DNA of 64,000 nucleotides from Citrobacter farmeri. GTDB lineage: Bacteria > Pseudomonadota > Gammaproteobacteria > Enterobacterales > Enterobacteriaceae. Positions 8,307-19,142 of the stretch are shown here, one piece after another. Made by a program: the position numbers and the translations under genes. The notes beneath the pieces are model-generated. The model saw only the letters and a list, made by a program, of their open reading frames with translations. It had not been told where the DNA came from and searched no databases. Positions within the stretch are counted from its first letter, which is position 1, and each line of letters begins with the position of its first letter. Location of the stretch: assembly GCF_019048065.1 (NCBI RefSeq), contig NZ_CP077291.1, forward strand, positions 3,906,001 to 3,970,000. The letters are read 5' to 3'.

Positions 8307-11122
8307 CAGGCAAACTTACGTTTTTCGCCATCACCGGCGATGTTGCTAACACAGCGACCGCAGATTTCTGCATGTTCCGCTACCTTGCCGACATCCGTCG
8401 TGTAATGCCAGCAACGCGGGCATTTATCACCTTCGGCTTTGCTCAGAGCGATCTTCAGCCCTTTAAGCACTTCGCTCTGCTGTGCGTCAGCAGAAGCCCC
8501 GGCATAGTCAGCGACTTTCGCCCCGGAGGTCAACAGGACAAATCGCAATTCATCGCCCAGCGCGGTCAGTTTGGCAGCCAGTTCAGGTTCCGCGTACAGG
8601 GTCACTGCCGCTTCGAGAGAACCGCCCACTTTCTTATCCGCACGCGCTTGCTCGATAACTTTGTTCACTTCGCCACGTACTTTCAGCAGCTCGTCCCAGA
8701 AGTCATCGTTCATCGCTTCGCTGTCCGCCAGACCGAACAGACCTTCGTACCACTCGCCGGTGAAGACATACTTCTCACGAGAGCCAGGCAGATAGCCCCA
8801 GATCTCATCCGCGGTGAAGGACATGATCGGTGCCATCCAGCGGACCAGCGCTTCCGCGATATGATACAGCGCGCTCTGGCAGCTGCGACGCGCCCGGCTT
8901 TCCGCTTTCGCGGTGTACTGGCGGTCTTTGATGATGTCGAGATAGAACGAGCCCATTTCAACTGAGCAGAAGCGCATCAGGCGCTGCACCACTTCGTGGA
9001 AATCATAGGATTCGTACGCTTTCAGGATATCTTCCTGCGCCGCTTTCGCGCAGCCGACTGCCCATCTGTCCAGGACCACCATCTCTTCCGGTTTCACCAT
9101 GTCTTTAACCGGATCAAACCCGTTCAGGTTCGCCAGCAGGAAGCGCGCGGTGTTACGGATACGACGATAGCTGTCAGCAGCACGTTTGAGGATCTCATCC
9201 GAAACGGCCATTTCACCAGTGTAGTCGGTTGATGCCACCCACAGACGCAGAATGTCTGCGCCCAGTTTGTTCATCACATCCTGCGGCGAAACGGTGTTAC
9301 CGATGGACTTGGACATTTTGCGGCCCTGGCCATCAACGGTAAAGCCGTGCGTCAGTACCTGGCGATACGGCGCTTTGCCTTTCATCGCGGTGGAGATCAT
9401 CAGAGAAGACATGAACCAGCCACGGTGCTGGTCGGAGCCTTCCAGATACATATCTGCGGCATGACCGGCGAATTCCGGACGCACGTCCACGACGGAGGCG
9501 TGAGTTGATCCTGAGTCAAACCAGACGTCCAGCGTATCCGGCACTTTCACGTACCGATCGGCTTCATCACCCAAGATATCTTTCGGGTCGAGATCCCACC
9601 AGGCCTGGATACCGTCAACCTCAACGCGCTTCGCCACTTCTTCCATCAGTTCGATCGCACGCGGGTGCAGCTCTTCAGTGTCTTTGTGAACGAACAGAGA
9701 CATCGGCACGCCCCAGGTACGCTGACGGGAGATACACCAGTCAGGGCGGTTCGCAACCATAGATTCGATACGTGCCTGGCCCCAGTCCGGGATCCACTGC
9801 ACGCCTTTGATCTCTTTCAGAGACTGTTCACGCAGACCTTTCTGATCCATGCTGACGAACCACTGCGGGGTCGCACGGAAGATAATCGGCGACTTGTGAC
9901 GCCAGCAGCACGGATAGCTGTGCTGCATTTTCTCAACGTGCAGCAGCGCGCCTTTTTCACGCAACAGTTCAACGATAAGATCGTTGGCTTTAAAGACGTT
10001 CACACCGTCCAGCGTCGGCCAGGTGCCTGGCAGATACGCACCGTCCGGTCCTACCGGGTTAGCGACTTCCAGACCGTATTTCTGGCCGATGACATAGTCA
10101 TCCGGACCATGACCCGGCGCGGTATGTACTGCACCAGTACCGGCATCCAGCGTCACGTGATCGCCGAGGATCGCCGGTACGTCGAAGCCCATAAACGGAT
10201 GCGTAAAGCGCAGCAACTCAAGCTCCGCGCCTTTTACGCTGGCGAGAACGGTGTAGTCTGTCGCGCCAATGCGTTGCATCACGCTTTCAACCAGATCTTT
10301 CGCCAGGATCACCGCCTGACCGTCGATCTGTACCAGCGCATAATCAAAGTCAGGTGCAATGGAGATCGCGCGGTTTGCCGGCAGCGTCCACGGCGTGGTG
10401 GTCCAGATCACCAGCGAGATTGCGCCATTGACGTTCGTCACGCCGAATTTCGCCTTCACCGCATCCTGATCCGCAGCAACGAAAGCCACGTCGATAGACG
10501 GAGAGGTTTTGTCGTAGTATTCCACTTCCGCTTCTGCCAGCGCAGAACGGCAATCAACACACCAGTGCACTGGCTTCGCGCCTTTATGCAGGTGACCATT
10601 GCCAATGATTTTGCCCAGCGCACGGATGATGTTGGCTTCCGTTTTGAAGTCCATCGTCAGATACGGATGAGACCAGTCGCCGAGTACACCCAGACGGATA
10701 AAGTCTTTACGCTGGCCGTCAACCTGGGTTGCGGCGTATTCACGACACTTCGCACGGAACTCCGCCGCAGTAAATTTTTCGCCCGGCTTACCGAATTCCT
10801 GCTCCACTTTCAGCTCGATCGGCAGACCGTGACAGTCCCAACCCGGCACGTAAGGCGAGTCATATCCCGCGAGTCCTTTGGACTTCACGATAATGTCTTT
10901 CAGAATCTTGTTAACCGAGTGACCAATATGAATGCTGCCATTCGCATAAGGAGGGCCATCATGCAGAATGAAGGTTTTTTTGCCTTTTTTGGCCGCACGA
11001 ATGATGCCGTACAGGTCATCATCAGTCCAACGCGCCAGCATTCCCGGTTCGCGCCTGGCGAGATCGCCGCGCATCGGGAACCCTGTTTCCGGCAAATTCA
11101 GGGTTGATTTAAAGTCACTCAT
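8306..11122 (-). CDS. ileS: Isoleucyl-tRNA synthetase
   Basis: A 938-residue class I aminoacyl-tRNA synthetase charging tRNA-Ile. The HIGH-type motif is in [11 protein letters not shown] near residue 60, the large CP1 editing domain follows, KMSKS is in [10 protein letters not shown], and the C-terminal zinc site is CPRCWHY with CGRC. Length equals the E. coli enzyme. It is essential and cotranscribed with ribF and lspA. The long frame on the opposite strand is an antisense shadow. Confidence 0.98.
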   Translation of the reverse strand: MSDFKSTLNLPETGFPMRGDLARREPGMLARWTDDDLYGIIRAAKKGKKTFILHDGPPYANGSIHIGHSVNKILKDIIVKSKGLAGYDSPYVPGWDCHGLPIELKVEQEFGKPGEKFTAAEFRAKCREYAATQVDGQRKDFIRLGVLGDWSHPYLTMDFKTEANIIRALGKIIGNGHLHKGAKPVHWCVDCRSALAEAEVEYYDKTSPSIDVAFVAADQDAVKAKFGVTNVNGAISLVIWTTTPWTLPANRAISIAPDFDYALVQIDGQAVILAKDLVESVMQRIGATDYTVLASVKGAELELLRFTHPFMGFDVPAILGDHVTLDAGTGAVHTAPGHGPDDYVIGQKYGLEVANPVGPDGAYLPGTWPTLDGVNVFKANDLIVELLREKGALLHVEKMQHSYPCCWRHKSPIIFRATPQWFVSMDQKGLREQSLKEIKGVQWIPDWGQARIESMVANRPDWCISRQRTWGVPMSLFVHKDTEELHPRAIELMEEVAKRVEVDGIQAWWDLDPKDILGDEADRYVKVPDTLDVWFDSGSTHASVVDVRPEFAGHAADMYLEGSDQHRGWFMSSLMISTAMKGKAPYRQVLTHGFTVDGQGRKMSKSIGNTVSPQDVMNKLGADILRLWVASTDYTGEMAVSDEILKRAADSYRRIRNTARFLLANLNGFDPVKDMVKPEEMVVLDRWAVGCAKAAQEDILKAYESYDFHEVVQRLMRFCSVEMGSFYLDIIKDRQYTAKAESRARRSCQSALYHIAEALVRWMAPIMSFTADEIWGYLPGSREKYVFTGEWYEGLFGLADSEAMNDDFWDELLKVRGEVNKVIEQARADKKVGGSLEAAVTLYAEPELAAKLTALGDELRFVLLTSGAKVADYAGASADAQQSEVLKGLKIALSKAEGDKCPRCWHYTTDVGKVAEHAEICGRCVSNIAGDGEKRKFA

Positions 11123-11156
11123 CAGATTCTCGGTTCCGTATTGATTACCCAGGCAT

Positions 11157-12095
11157 TTAAGCCGGTTTTGTTAGCCCAAAAAAATCACGGGCAGTTAATT
11201 CATCTCGCGCAATCTGCGCTTTGAGTTCATCCAGCGAGGCAAATCGCTGTTCATTGCGTATTTTTTTACGCAGTACAACATCTATATGGCGACCATAGAG
11301 GTCCATTGCAACATCCAGCAGATGTACTTCCAGTTGCTGACGCACGCCTGAAACCGTCGGGCGGGTCCCGATGTTCGCCACGCCGGGCAATGGCTTCTCG
11401 CCAAGCCCCATCACTTCTACCGCATAGACCCCTTTTACCGGGGAAACCTGACGACGCAGCGGTAAATTTGCCGTCGGGAAACCAATGGTGCGTCCGAGTT
11501 CATCACCGTGCACTACGCGGCCAGAGATGGTAAACGGATGGCCCAGCAGACTTTCGGCGAGGGCCAGGTTGTCCTGCGCCAACGCCTGGCGCACAGCAGT
11601 GCTGCTGATACGAACGCCACCTTCACAGAAGGTTTGGGTGCTGGTGATATCGAAACCATATTCCACACCAGCCTTCTGTAATAACAAGAAATCGCCTTCG
11701 CGACCAGCGCCAAAGCGGAAATCATCCCCCACAGCGAGAAATTGCACCCCCAGACGATTCACCAGCAATTCACTGATAAAGGTCTGCGCCGTGAGGGCAG
11801 CAAAACGGCGATCGAATCGCACACACAGCACGTAATCGACGCCACATTGCGCGAGATAACGCAATTTTTCACGCAGGCGGGTCAGCCGCGCAGGGGCTTT
11901 GTCTGTCGCAAACAGTTCCAGCGGCTGGGGTTCAAAAATCATCACCATCACCGGTAAGCCACGCCTGCGCCCTTCTTCCTGCAAACCTTGCAGCAGCGCA
12001 CGATGACCACGATGCACGCCGTCAAAATTACCAATAGTCAGCACACACCCATGCGGGGCCTGGCTGAGATTATGTATGCCGCGTATCAGCTTCAT
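11157..12095 (-). CDS. ribF: Bifunctional riboflavin kinase / FAD synthetase RibF
   Basis: A 312-residue cytoplasmic enzyme that phosphorylates riboflavin to FMN and adenylylates FMN to FAD. The N-terminal nucleotidyltransferase motif [10 protein letters not shown] is at residues 23-32, and the C-terminal riboflavin kinase domain shows [10 protein letters not shown] and VYAVEV. It is the first gene of the operon, 34 bp ahead of ileS, behind a good sigma-70 promoter. Confidence 0.96.
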   Translation of the reverse strand: MKLIRGIHNLSQAPHGCVLTIGNFDGVHRGHRALLQGLQEEGRRRGLPVMVMIFEPQPLELFATDKAPARLTRLREKLRYLAQCGVDYVLCVRFDRRFAALTAQTFISELLVNRLGVQFLAVGDDFRFGAGREGDFLLLQKAGVEYGFDITSTQTFCEGGVRISSTAVRQALAQDNLALAESLLGHPFTISGRVVHGDELGRTIGFPTANLPLRRQVSPVKGVYAVEVMGLGEKPLPGVANIGTRPTVSGVRQQLEVHLLDVAMDLYGRHIDVVLRKKIRNEQRFASLDELKAQIARDELTARDFFGLTKPA

Positions 12096-12124
12096 GTCTG
12101 GCTCAAAACAGTGAAAATCGCCAA

Positions 12125-12153
12125 AGTATACCTTGTACAGCGGTCAAGGTTAA
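12125..12153 (-). promoter_or_regulatory. Sigma-70 promoter of the ribF-ileS-lspA-fkpB-ispH operon
   Basis: On the minus strand TTAACC (-35, 12148-12153) and TATACT (-10, 12125-12130) stand 17 bp apart, about 30 bp upstream of the ribF ATG. Five of six -10 bases and four of six -35 bases match consensus. Confidence 0.65.
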
Positions 12154-12280
12154 CCGGCGATTGATGTGGCGAAACAGAAAGCAGATGGATTTCATTACCC
12201 TGAGGCAAATACCGACCGCAAACTGACAAAGCAATTCAATTTTTATCGCTGAAAAGCTGTATTCACAGCCAGCAAGCTGG

Positions 12281-12286
12281 TAGAAT
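12281..12286 (+). promoter_or_regulatory. Candidate upstream rpsT promoter (-10 box)
   Basis: TAGAAT fits a sigma-70 -10 box about 140 bp before rpsT, at the place where E. coli rpsT has its first promoter. The matching -35 is poor, so this rests partly on the known two-promoter arrangement. Confidence 0.4.
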
Positions 12287-12347
12287 CCTGCGCCATCACT
12301 ACGTAACGAGTGCCGCTAGATTAACGGCGCTTATTTGCACAAATCCA

Positions 12348-12376
12348 TTGACAAAAGAAGGCTAAAAGGGCATATT
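12348..12376 (+). promoter_or_regulatory. Proximal rpsT promoter
   Basis: TTGACA (12348-12353) and CATATT (12371-12376) are separated by exactly 17 bp, about 50 bp ahead of the rpsT start. The perfect -35 fits a strong ribosomal protein promoter. Confidence 0.75.
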
Positions 12377-12402
12377 CCTCGGCCTTTGAATTGTCCATAT
12401 AG

Positions 12403-12687
<285 letters not shown>

Positions 12688-12710
12688 TCGCCTGTTGTCT
12701 GTTGCTTTGT

Positions 12711-12739
12711 AAAAAAACCCGCGCAAGCGGGTTTTTTTA
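12711..12739. terminator. Bidirectional Rho-independent terminator of rpsT and nhaR
   Basis: The stem AACCCGC / GCGGGTT is flanked by an A-run on the left and a T-run on the right, so it can end transcription from both rpsT and the convergent nhaR. Confidence 0.9.
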
Positions 12740-12747
12740 TGTCCGGA

Positions 12748-13647
12748 CTATTTGTTCTGGGCGGTAAATAACGCCGAATAGTTCGTATTGCAGATACGCT
12801 GTACCGCCGGATGCTGGATCATCCTCTCGGCAAAGATGGCATGGTATTCCTCCATCACATTTTCTACGCGACCAATTTCTACCACCGAATCGTCGGCATA
12901 AAAGTCATGCGCGTAGAGCGTGGGAGCCACAAAAATCGCATTATGCGTCGCGCCGAAGGCTTTCATCAATGCGGCGTCGTCAAACTCCCCCAGAATTTCA
13001 ATCTTCAGCCCCTGGGAATTAATCCAGTTCAGCAACTTGCGTCCTAACATCGAGCGCCGTCCGGGGATCAGCAAACGTCGTTCTTCCAGACAGGCCGGGA
13101 AGGATTTTTCCGGTAACGGCTGGGTACACCAGAAGCTAACGCTACATTCGCCAATCTTCACCGAAAACAGTCCTTCCTGCTGCGTTGAGTCAATCGGGCA
13201 GTCCGAGATAATCATGTCCAGCTTATGCTGGCTGAGTTGCTCCAGCAGCATCTCGTGGGTCGATTCAAAACAGCGCAGGTGGATCTGTTCACCTTCAACG
13301 ACGGCGGCATCCAGTACGTTACTGACCAGTCGTTTCGACAGCGCATCCGCCACGCCCACATCAAATAACAGATTGGACTCTTTGCGGTAGTTAACGATAT
13401 CCAGCATCTCCTGGCTTAGGGTAAACATTTTATCCGCATAGCGAAAAACCAGTTCGCCAAGTTCACTGGGCTCCAGACCACGCCCCTTACGCTTGAAGAG
13501 CTTACCCTGCAGGCGTTCCTCAAGCGCTTTAATCTGCCCGGTAATGGTTTGCGGCGTTAAATAGAGCGCCTCCGCTGCACCGACCACGGAGCCCTCTTTA
13601 TAGACGTGCCAGAAGTAATAGAGATGGTTGTAATTAATGTGGGACAT
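12748..13647 (-). CDS. nhaR: LysR-type transcriptional activator NhaR
   Basis: A 299-residue LysR regulator with an N-terminal winged helix-turn-helix ([39 protein letters not shown], residues 4-42) and a C-terminal effector domain. In E. coli it activates nhaA in response to Na+ and also acts at osmC and pga. It lies 64 bp downstream of nhaA on the same strand, the conserved arrangement. Confidence 0.95.
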   Translation of the reverse strand: MSHINYNHLYYFWHVYKEGSVVGAAEALYLTPQTITGQIKALEERLQGKLFKRKGRGLEPSELGELVFRYADKMFTLSQEMLDIVNYRKESNLLFDVGVADALSKRLVSNVLDAAVVEGEQIHLRCFESTHEMLLEQLSQHKLDMIISDCPIDSTQQEGLFSVKIGECSVSFWCTQPLPEKSFPACLEERRLLIPGRRSMLGRKLLNWINSQGLKIEILGEFDDAALMKAFGATHNAIFVAPTLYAHDFYADDSVVEIGRVENVMEEYHAIFAERMIQHPAVQRICNTNYSALFTAQNK

Positions 13648-13711
13648 ACACTCTCTCTGATAAATGTCACAAAGGGGGAGCCGGACGAGGCCCCCCTGCT
13701 AACTCGCCCAA

Positions 13712-14878
13712 TCAGACTGACGGGCGTAAACGTGCGCGCAGCAAGCTGTAGCCAATCAACGCCGACAGCAAAGAACCGATCAGGATCCCCAGCTTCGCCC
13801 AGTTGATTAGCTCTGGATCCACGCTGCCAAAGGCCAGACTGGCGATAAAGATCGACATCGTAAAACCAATGCCGCACAGGATGCCGACCGCCATAATTTG
13901 CGGGAATGAGGTTCCCTCCGGCAGTTGTGCCAGCTTCAGACGTAGCGCCAGCCAGCAGAACAGAGTGATCCCCAGCGGCTTACCCACCAGCAGGCCCGCA
14001 ATGATGCCCAGCGGCAGGATGGAGGTCAGTCCGTCCATCGTCACGCCCTGTAAAGAAACGCCCGCATTGGCGAAGGCAAACAGCGGCAGGATCAGATAAG
14101 CCACCCACGGATGCAGAACATGTTCCAGACGCTTCGCCGGAGAACGCCCGTACTTCTCTTTCAGCGGAATGAAGAAGCCGACGATGACCCCCGCCAGCGT
14201 CGCATGGACACCCGATTTCAGTACGGCGGTCCACAGCACCACCCCAACGAGGATATAAACCCCCGTGCGCCGGACGCCGCACAGATTCAGGAGCGCCAGA
14301 ATCGCAATCGCGAATGCCGCCACGCCCAATGACACCATCGACAGATCGTGGGTGTAGAAGACGGCGATAATAATGATCGCCCCCAGGTCATCAATAATCG
14401 CCAGCGCCATCAGGAAAATTTTCAACGCCAGCGGCACCCGGCTACCGAGCAGTGCCAGCACGCCCAGGGCAAAAGCGATATCCGTGGCGGCCGGGATTGC
14501 CCAGCCTTCTCGGGTGATCGGATCGGCATAGTTGAATGCCAGATACAGCAATGCCGGGACAATCATTCCGCCGATGGCGGCAATCACCGGGAAAGCCGCC
14601 TGACGCAGACTCGCCAGCGATCCCTGCATCAGCTCGCGTTTAACCTCAAGGCCAATCAACAGGAAAAACACCGCCATCAGAGCGTCGTTGATCCACAGTA
14701 GCATGTTTTTATTGATCTCAAGCGCGCCAACGCGCAGTTGGACAGGCGTCTCGAGAAAGGTGCGATACCATCCACTGGTCACACCCATATTGGCCAGCAG
14801 CATGGCCAGCACAGCGGCAATGATAAGAATGATGCCTCCAGAGGCATCACTGCTAAAGAAACGATGCAGGTGTTTCAC
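13712..14878 (-). CDS. nhaA: Na+/H+ antiporter NhaA
   Basis: A 388-residue inner-membrane antiporter (2 H+ in, 1 Na+ out), the same length as the E. coli protein. The essential pair Asp163-Asp164 is in [13 protein letters not shown], with Asp133 in [10 protein letters not shown]. It exports sodium at alkaline pH under NhaR control. In E. coli a hok/sok toxin locus lies between nhaA and dnaJ; here the gap is only 173 bp and holds no such gene. Confidence 0.97.
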   Translation of the reverse strand: MKHLHRFFSSDASGGIILIIAAVLAMLLANMGVTSGWYRTFLETPVQLRVGALEINKNMLLWINDALMAVFFLLIGLEVKRELMQGSLASLRQAAFPVIAAIGGMIVPALLYLAFNYADPITREGWAIPAATDIAFALGVLALLGSRVPLALKIFLMALAIIDDLGAIIIIAVFYTHDLSMVSLGVAAFAIAILALLNLCGVRRTGVYILVGVVLWTAVLKSGVHATLAGVIVGFFIPLKEKYGRSPAKRLEHVLHPWVAYLILPLFAFANAGVSLQGVTMDGLTSILPLGIIAGLLVGKPLGITLFCWLALRLKLAQLPEGTSFPQIMAVGILCGIGFTMSIFIASLAFGSVDPELINWAKLGILIGSLLSALIGYSLLRARLRPSV

Positions 14879-14996
14879 TTTTTATTCTCTCTATAGGGTG
14901 AATACTTCGTAATTACTATCATACTCCGCATGAATCATCGTTAAAATTAGATTATTCATGTTGAAAAGCTCGATTTTATCGAGTTATAGAGACATA

Positions 14997-15032
14997 AAAA
15001 AAGCCTGAGATCTTGCAATCCCAGGCTTTTTG
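14997..15032 (-). terminator. Rho-independent terminator of dnaK-dnaJ
   Basis: On the minus strand AAAAAGCCTGGGATT, a short loop, then a complementary arm ending in GGCTTTTTTT forms a strong stem with a U-run just after the dnaJ stop. Confidence 0.85.
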
Positions 15033-15051
15033 GTCGATATGGCAGAAGTGA

Positions 15052-16185
15052 TTAACGGGTCAAATCATCAAAGAACTTTTTCACGCCGTCAAAGAAACTC
15101 TTTGAGCGCGGGCTGTTCTTTTCACCGGTTGGGCCGCCAAAGCTTTCCTGCAGATCTTTCAGCAGCTGTTTCTGCTTCTCGTTCAGACCGACGGGCGTTT
15201 CGACCACAACACGGCACAGCAAATCGCCCTGCGCGCCGCCACGAACCGACTTCACGCCTTTGCCACGCATGCGGAACAGTTTTCCGGTCTGCGTTTCGCT
15301 GGGTACTTTCAGCTTCACGCGGCCATCCAGCGTCGGAACTTCAATCTCGCCGCCGAGCGCTGCCATCGCAAAGTTGATTGGTACTTCACAGTACAGGTTG
15401 TTGCCTTCACGTTCGAAGATCGGGTGCTGTTTCACCTGAACCTGAACGTACAGATCCCCTGCCGGTGCGCCGTGCTCGCCAGCCTCGCCTTCGCCAGAGA
15501 GACGAATGCGGTCACCGGTATCTACGCCTGCCGGTATTTTAACCGACAGCGTTTTGCTCTTCTCGACGCGACCATGACCGTGACACTTATTGCACGGATC
15601 TTTGATCAACGTACCGCGGCCCTGACAGTGCGGACAGGTTTGCTGAACAGCGAAGAACCCCTGGCGCATCTGCACCTGACCGGAACCATGACAGGTCGGA
15701 CAGGTTTGTGGCTGAGTTCCCGCTTTCGCGCCACTGCCGTGGCAAACATCACACTCTTCCAGCGTCGGAATGCGGATCTCTTTGGTCACGCCACGTACGG
15801 CTTCTTCCAGGGTAAGATCCATGTTGTAACGTAAATCGGCCCCACGCGCAGCACGTTGACGACCCCGACCACCGCCAAAGATATCGCCAAAAACGTCACC
15901 AAAGATATCGCTGAAGTCAGCGCCGCCGCCAAAACCGCCGCCGCCGCCCATCCCGCCTTGCTCAAACGCGGCGTGACCGTACTGGTCGTAAGCGGCGCGT
16001 TTCTGCGGGTCGGTCAGAACTTCATACGCTTCTTTGATCTCTTTAAACTTGGCTTCGGCCTCTTTATCACCCTGGTTACGGTCCGGGTGAAATTTCATGG
16101 CCAGGCGCTTGTAGGCCTTTTTGATTTCACGCTCTTCCGCTGATTTGGAAACGCCTAAAATCTCGTAATAGTCTTGCTTAGCCAT
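15052..16185 (-). CDS. dnaJ: Chaperone protein DnaJ (Hsp40)
   Basis: A 377-residue co-chaperone that delivers clients to DnaK and stimulates its ATPase. The J-domain carries HPD at residues 33-35, a Gly/Phe-rich linker follows ([15 protein letters not shown]), then four CxxCxGxG zinc repeats, two beta-barrel substrate-binding domains and a dimerisation tail. Cotranscribed with dnaK across an 84-bp spacer containing a stem-loop. Confidence 0.98.
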   Translation of the reverse strand: MAKQDYYEILGVSKSAEEREIKKAYKRLAMKFHPDRNQGDKEAEAKFKEIKEAYEVLTDPQKRAAYDQYGHAAFEQGGMGGGGGFGGGADFSDIFGDVFGDIFGGGRGRQRAARGADLRYNMDLTLEEAVRGVTKEIRIPTLEECDVCHGSGAKAGTQPQTCPTCHGSGQVQMRQGFFAVQQTCPHCQGRGTLIKDPCNKCHGHGRVEKSKTLSVKIPAGVDTGDRIRLSGEGEAGEHGAPAGDLYVQVQVKQHPIFEREGNNLYCEVPINFAMAALGGEIEVPTLDGRVKLKVPSETQTGKLFRMRGKGVKSVRGGAQGDLLCRVVVETPVGLNEKQKQLLKDLQESFGGPTGEKNSPRSKSFFDGVKKFFDDLTR

Positions 16186-16211
16186 CTCTTTTTTCTGCCC
16201 TTAACATGCGT

Positions 16212-16244
16212 GCACGGGCGGAGAGGAAACCTCTTCGCCCGTGC
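16212..16244 (-). other. Intercistronic stem-loop between dnaK and dnaJ
   Basis: Two 15-base arms (GCACGGGCG plus AGAGG-type halves) pair along their full length with one G-U wobble around an AAA/TTT loop. No U-run follows, so it is not a simple terminator. It could stabilise the dnaK 3' end or set the dnaK:dnaJ ratio. E. coli has a small RNA annotated in this spacer. Confidence 0.7.
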
Positions 16245-16269
16245 CAGTAATTACCCGTTCAAAGGGCGA

Positions 16270-18186
16270 TTATTTTTTGTCTTTCACTTCTTCAAACTCA
16301 GCGTCGACAACATCATCATCTTTCGCGTTGTTTGCGGAAGCGTCAGCGGAGCCCGCCTGCTGCTGAGCATGCTGCTGCTGAGCGATTTCCATCAGTTTCT
16401 GGGAAACCTGCGCCAGCTCCTGCATCTTCGCTTCAATGGCCGCTTTGTCTTCACCTTTCAGCGCCGTTTCCAGTGCGGTCAGTGCAGACTCGATAGCGGT
16501 TTTGTCGTCAGCTGGCAGTTGTTCGCCTGCTTCCTCAACCTGTTTGCGAGTGCTGTGCAGCAGATGGTCGCCCTGGTTGCGGGTCTGAACCAGCTCTTCA
16601 AACTTACGGTCAGACTCAGCGTTCGCTTCAGCTTCGCGAACCATTTTCTGAATTTCTTCTTCATTCAGGCCAGAAGACGCCTTGATGGTGATCTTCTGCT
16701 CTTTACCGCTGTTTTTGTCTTTCGCAGAAACGTGCAGGATACCGTCAGCATCAATATCGAAGGTCACTTCGATCTGCGGCATACCGCGCGGTGCCGGGTT
16801 GATCCCATCCAGGTTGAACTGACCCAGAGATTTGTTATCAGACGCACGTTTACGTTCACCCTGCAGCACATGGATGGTCACCGCAGACTGGTTATCTTCA
16901 GCGGTAGAGAACACCTGGCTGTGCTTGGTCGGGATAGTGGTGTTTTTGTTGATCAGTGCAGTCATCACACCGCCCATGGTTTCGATACCCAGAGACAGCG
17001 GGGTAACGTCCAGCAGCAGTACGTCTTTCACATCACCGGTCAATACACCACCCTGAACGGCAGCACCGATCGCCACGGCTTCATCCGGGTTCACGTCTTT
17101 ACGCGGTTCTTTACCAAAGAACTCAGCTACTTTCTTCTGCACCATTGGCATACGCGTCTGACCACCAACGAGGATAACGTCGTTGATATCAGATACGGAC
17201 AGGCCAGCGTCCTGCAGTGCGACTTTCAGCGGCTCGATAGAACGGTTCACCAGATCTTCGACCAGGCTTTCCAGTTTCGCGCGAGTCACTTTGATGTTCA
17301 TGTGTTTCGGACCGGTGGCATCTGCGGTGATGTACGGCAGGTTCACGTCGGTCTGCTGTGCAGAAGAAAGCTCAATTTTCGCTTTTTCTGCTGCTTCTTT
17401 CAGGCGCTGCATGGCCAGCGGGTCGTTACGCAGGTCAATGCCCTGATCTTTCTTAAATTCTTCAACCAGATAGTTGATCATACGGCTGTCGAAGTCTTCA
17501 CCACCCAGGTGGGTATCACCGTTGGTTGCCAGAACTTCAAAGGTTTTTTCGCCGTCAACTTCGTCGATTTCGATAATAGAGATATCGAAAGTACCACCAC
17601 CAAGGTCGTAAACCGCGATAGTACGGTTACCGACTTCTTTATCCAGACCGTACGCCAGCGCAGCCGCCGTCGGTTCGTTGATGATACGTTTCACTTCCAG
17701 ACCTGCAATACGGCCGGCGTCTTTGGTTGCCTGACGCTGAGCATCGTTAAAGTAAGCAGGTACGGTGATAACTGCTTCAGTTACTGGTTCACCCAGGTAA
17801 TCTTCAGCCGTTTTCTTCATTTTCTTCAGCACTTCAGCCGAAATTTGCGGCGGTGCCATTTTCTGACCTTTCACATCCAGCCATGCGTCGCCGTTGTCAG
17901 CGCCAATGATTTTGTATGGCATGATGGAAACATCACGTTGAACTTCTTCGTCCTGGAAGCGGCGGCCAATCAGGCGTTTAATCGCAAACAGGGTGTTTTG
18001 CGGGTTCGTCACTGCCTGACGTTTAGCCGGCTGACCAACCAGAGTTTCACCATCCTGGGTATAAGCAATGATAGAAGGCGTGGTGCGATCGCCCTCGGCA
18101 TTCTCCAGCACACGTGCAGTGGTGCCATCCATAATCGCTACACAAGAGTTGGTCGTACCCAGGTCGATACCAATAATTTTACCCAT
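16270..18186 (-). CDS. dnaK: Chaperone protein DnaK (Hsp70)
   Basis: A 638-residue Hsp70. The ATPase domain begins [16 protein letters not shown] and contains [13 protein letters not shown] and [12 protein letters not shown]; the substrate domain has [15 protein letters not shown]; the C-terminal lid ends in the acidic [14 protein letters not shown] tail. It works with DnaJ and GrpE in folding and in feedback control of sigma-32. Two heat-shock promoters lie upstream. The 684-codon open frame on the opposite strand is the well-known antisense shadow of hsp70 genes. Confidence 0.99.
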   Translation of the reverse strand: MGKIIGIDLGTTNSCVAIMDGTTARVLENAEGDRTTPSIIAYTQDGETLVGQPAKRQAVTNPQNTLFAIKRLIGRRFQDEEVQRDVSIMPYKIIGADNGDAWLDVKGQKMAPPQISAEVLKKMKKTAEDYLGEPVTEAVITVPAYFNDAQRQATKDAGRIAGLEVKRIINEPTAAALAYGLDKEVGNRTIAVYDLGGGTFDISIIEIDEVDGEKTFEVLATNGDTHLGGEDFDSRMINYLVEEFKKDQGIDLRNDPLAMQRLKEAAEKAKIELSSAQQTDVNLPYITADATGPKHMNIKVTRAKLESLVEDLVNRSIEPLKVALQDAGLSVSDINDVILVGGQTRMPMVQKKVAEFFGKEPRKDVNPDEAVAIGAAVQGGVLTGDVKDVLLLDVTPLSLGIETMGGVMTALINKNTTIPTKHSQVFSTAEDNQSAVTIHVLQGERKRASDNKSLGQFNLDGINPAPRGMPQIEVTFDIDADGILHVSAKDKNSGKEQKITIKASSGLNEEEIQKMVREAEANAESDRKFEELVQTRNQGDHLLHSTRKQVEEAGEQLPADDKTAIESALTALETALKGEDKAAIEAKMQELAQVSQKLMEIAQQQHAQQQAGSADASANNAKDDDVVDAEFEEVKDKK

Positions 18187-18233
18187 CTAAACGTCTCCAC
18201 TAAAAATTCGGTCAACATGTGGTTGTGAGTCTG

Positions 18234-18261
18234 TAATAAGGGCGAAACGTGCGGTTTCAAC
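18234..18261 (-). promoter_or_regulatory. dnaK proximal sigma-32 promoter (P2-like)
   Basis: On the minus strand GTTGAAAC (-35 region) and CCCTTATTA (-10 region) match the sigma-32 pattern CTTGAA...CCCCAT-T at the place of E. coli dnaK P2, about 50 bp ahead of the ATG. Confidence 0.65.
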
Positions 18262-18307
18262 TACCCTGATTCGTTTTTTTTCAGACTCACCACTGCGGTT
18301 GACTACT

Positions 18308-18336
18308 AAGTGGGGTCGTAACCCACTTCATCAAAG
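18308..18336 (-). promoter_or_regulatory. dnaK distal sigma-32 promoter (P1-like)
   Basis: On the minus strand CTTTGATG (18329-18336) and CCCCACTT (18308-18315) are separated by 13 bases, the sigma-32 spacing and motifs. The flanking sequence resembles E. coli dnaK P1 (CCCTTGATG ... CCCCATTT). Confidence 0.75.
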
Positions 18337-18387
18337 GGGGGAATGAAAAAATTTTTGCTTTTGTTGAAATAAAACACCTGGACGGTG

Positions 18388-18403
18388 TGTGAGGTCGATC
18401 ACG
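18388..18403 (+). promoter_or_regulatory. Candidate CRP-cAMP site upstream of satP
   Basis: TGTGA-GGTCGA-TCACG matches nine of the ten defining bases of the CRP consensus TGTGA-N6-TCACA. Its centre lies about 75 bp upstream of the predicted satP transcription start, consistent with glucose-repressed acetate/succinate uptake. Confidence 0.6.
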
Positions 18404-18436
18404 GCAAAAATTCATCCTTTTCCCCCGATGAGATCA

Positions 18437-18465
18437 TAGACAGCCCCTTCTCTCCTGATTATTAT
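18437..18465 (+). promoter_or_regulatory. satP promoter
   Basis: TAGACA (18437-18442) and TATTAT (18460-18465) stand 17 bp apart, about 75 bp ahead of the satP ATG. Confidence 0.65.
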
Positions 18466-18541
18466 GCCGCGCCCCGAACGGTGTCATGTTTTAGCGGGGA
18501 TAACTATTTCACCATTCAATTAATGATGATTTTGAGGATTT

Positions 18542-19108
18542 ATGGGCAACACTAAGTTGGCTAACCCGGCACCGCTGGGCCTGATGGGCTTCGGCATGAC
18601 CACCATTCTGCTTAACCTGCATAACGCGGGTTTCTTCGCCCTTGACGGTATTATTCTCGCGATGGGAATTTTCTACGGCGGTATCGCGCAAATTTTTGCC
18701 GGCCTGCTGGAATACAAAAAAGGGAACACCTTCGGTTTGACCGCATTCACGTCTTACGGCTCGTTCTGGCTGACGTTAGTTGCGATCCTGCTGATGCCGA
18801 AAATGGGTCTGACAGAAGCGCCGAATGCGCAGTTCCTCGGTGCCTACCTGGGTCTGTGGGGCGTATTCACGCTGTTTATGTTCTTCGGCACGCTGACAGG
18901 TGCACGCGCATTGCAGTTCGTGTTCCTGAGTCTGACGGTTCTGTTCGCCCTGTTGGCCGTGGGTAACATCGTGGGTAACGAATCGGTGATCCATTTTGCC
19001 GGCTGGATTGGCTTAATCTGTGGTGCCAGCGCCATTTACCTGGCAATGGGTGAAGTGCTGAACGAACAGTTCGGCCGTACCATTCTGCCGATTGGTGATA
19101 CGCACTAA
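18542..19108 (+). CDS. satP: Acetate/succinate-proton symporter SatP
   Basis: A 188-residue membrane protein of the AceTr (Gpr1/Fun34/YaaH) family. The family signature [14 protein letters not shown] is at residues 8-21 and six hydrophobic segments follow. It takes up acetate and succinate with protons, mainly in growing cells. The ATG is in a TTTATGGGCAAC context. It converges on an MFS gene across a shared terminator hairpin. Confidence 0.95.
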   Translation: MGNTKLANPAPLGLMGFGMTTILLNLHNAGFFALDGIILAMGIFYGGIAQIFAGLLEYKKGNTFGLTAFTSYGSFWLTLVAILLMPKMGLTEAPNAQFLGAYLGLWGVFTLFMFFGTLTGARALQFVFLSLTVLFALLAVGNIVGNESVIHFAGWIGLICGASAIYLAMGEVLNEQFGRTILPIGDTH

Positions 19109-19117
19109 TCATCAGTA

Positions 19118-19136
19118 TCCCCCCGTTAAGGGGGGA
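19118..19136. terminator. Hairpin between convergent satP and MFS genes
   Basis: A six-G/six-C stem with a GTTAA loop (TCCCCCC / GGGGGGA) lies nine bases after the satP stop and six bases before the MFS stop. A short TTCTTGTT follows on the + strand. Confidence 0.65.
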
Positions 19137-19142
19137 TTCTTG

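Larger units (their letters stand above)
18187..18541. other. Divergent intergenic region dnaK-satP
   Basis: The 355-bp gap holds the two dnaK heat-shock promoters on the minus strand and, on the + strand, a CRP-like site and a sigma-70 promoter for satP. E. coli has yaaI and yaaW between dnaK and satP; neither is present here. Confidence 0.7.

Noticed and set aside
9665..11107. A 480-codon open frame opposite ileS
   Set aside because: It lies wholly inside ileS, resembles no known family, and its composition follows the complement of ileS codons.
14879..15051. Possible hok/sok (mokC-type) toxin locus between nhaA and dnaJ, as in E. coli
   Set aside because: The gap is only 173 bp and holds just the dnaJ terminator and AT-rich upstream sequence of nhaA.
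16174..18228. A 684-codon open frame opposite dnaK
   Set aside because: It is the antisense shadow well known for hsp70 genes, made by dnaK's biased codon use. No recognisable domain or ribosome-binding site.
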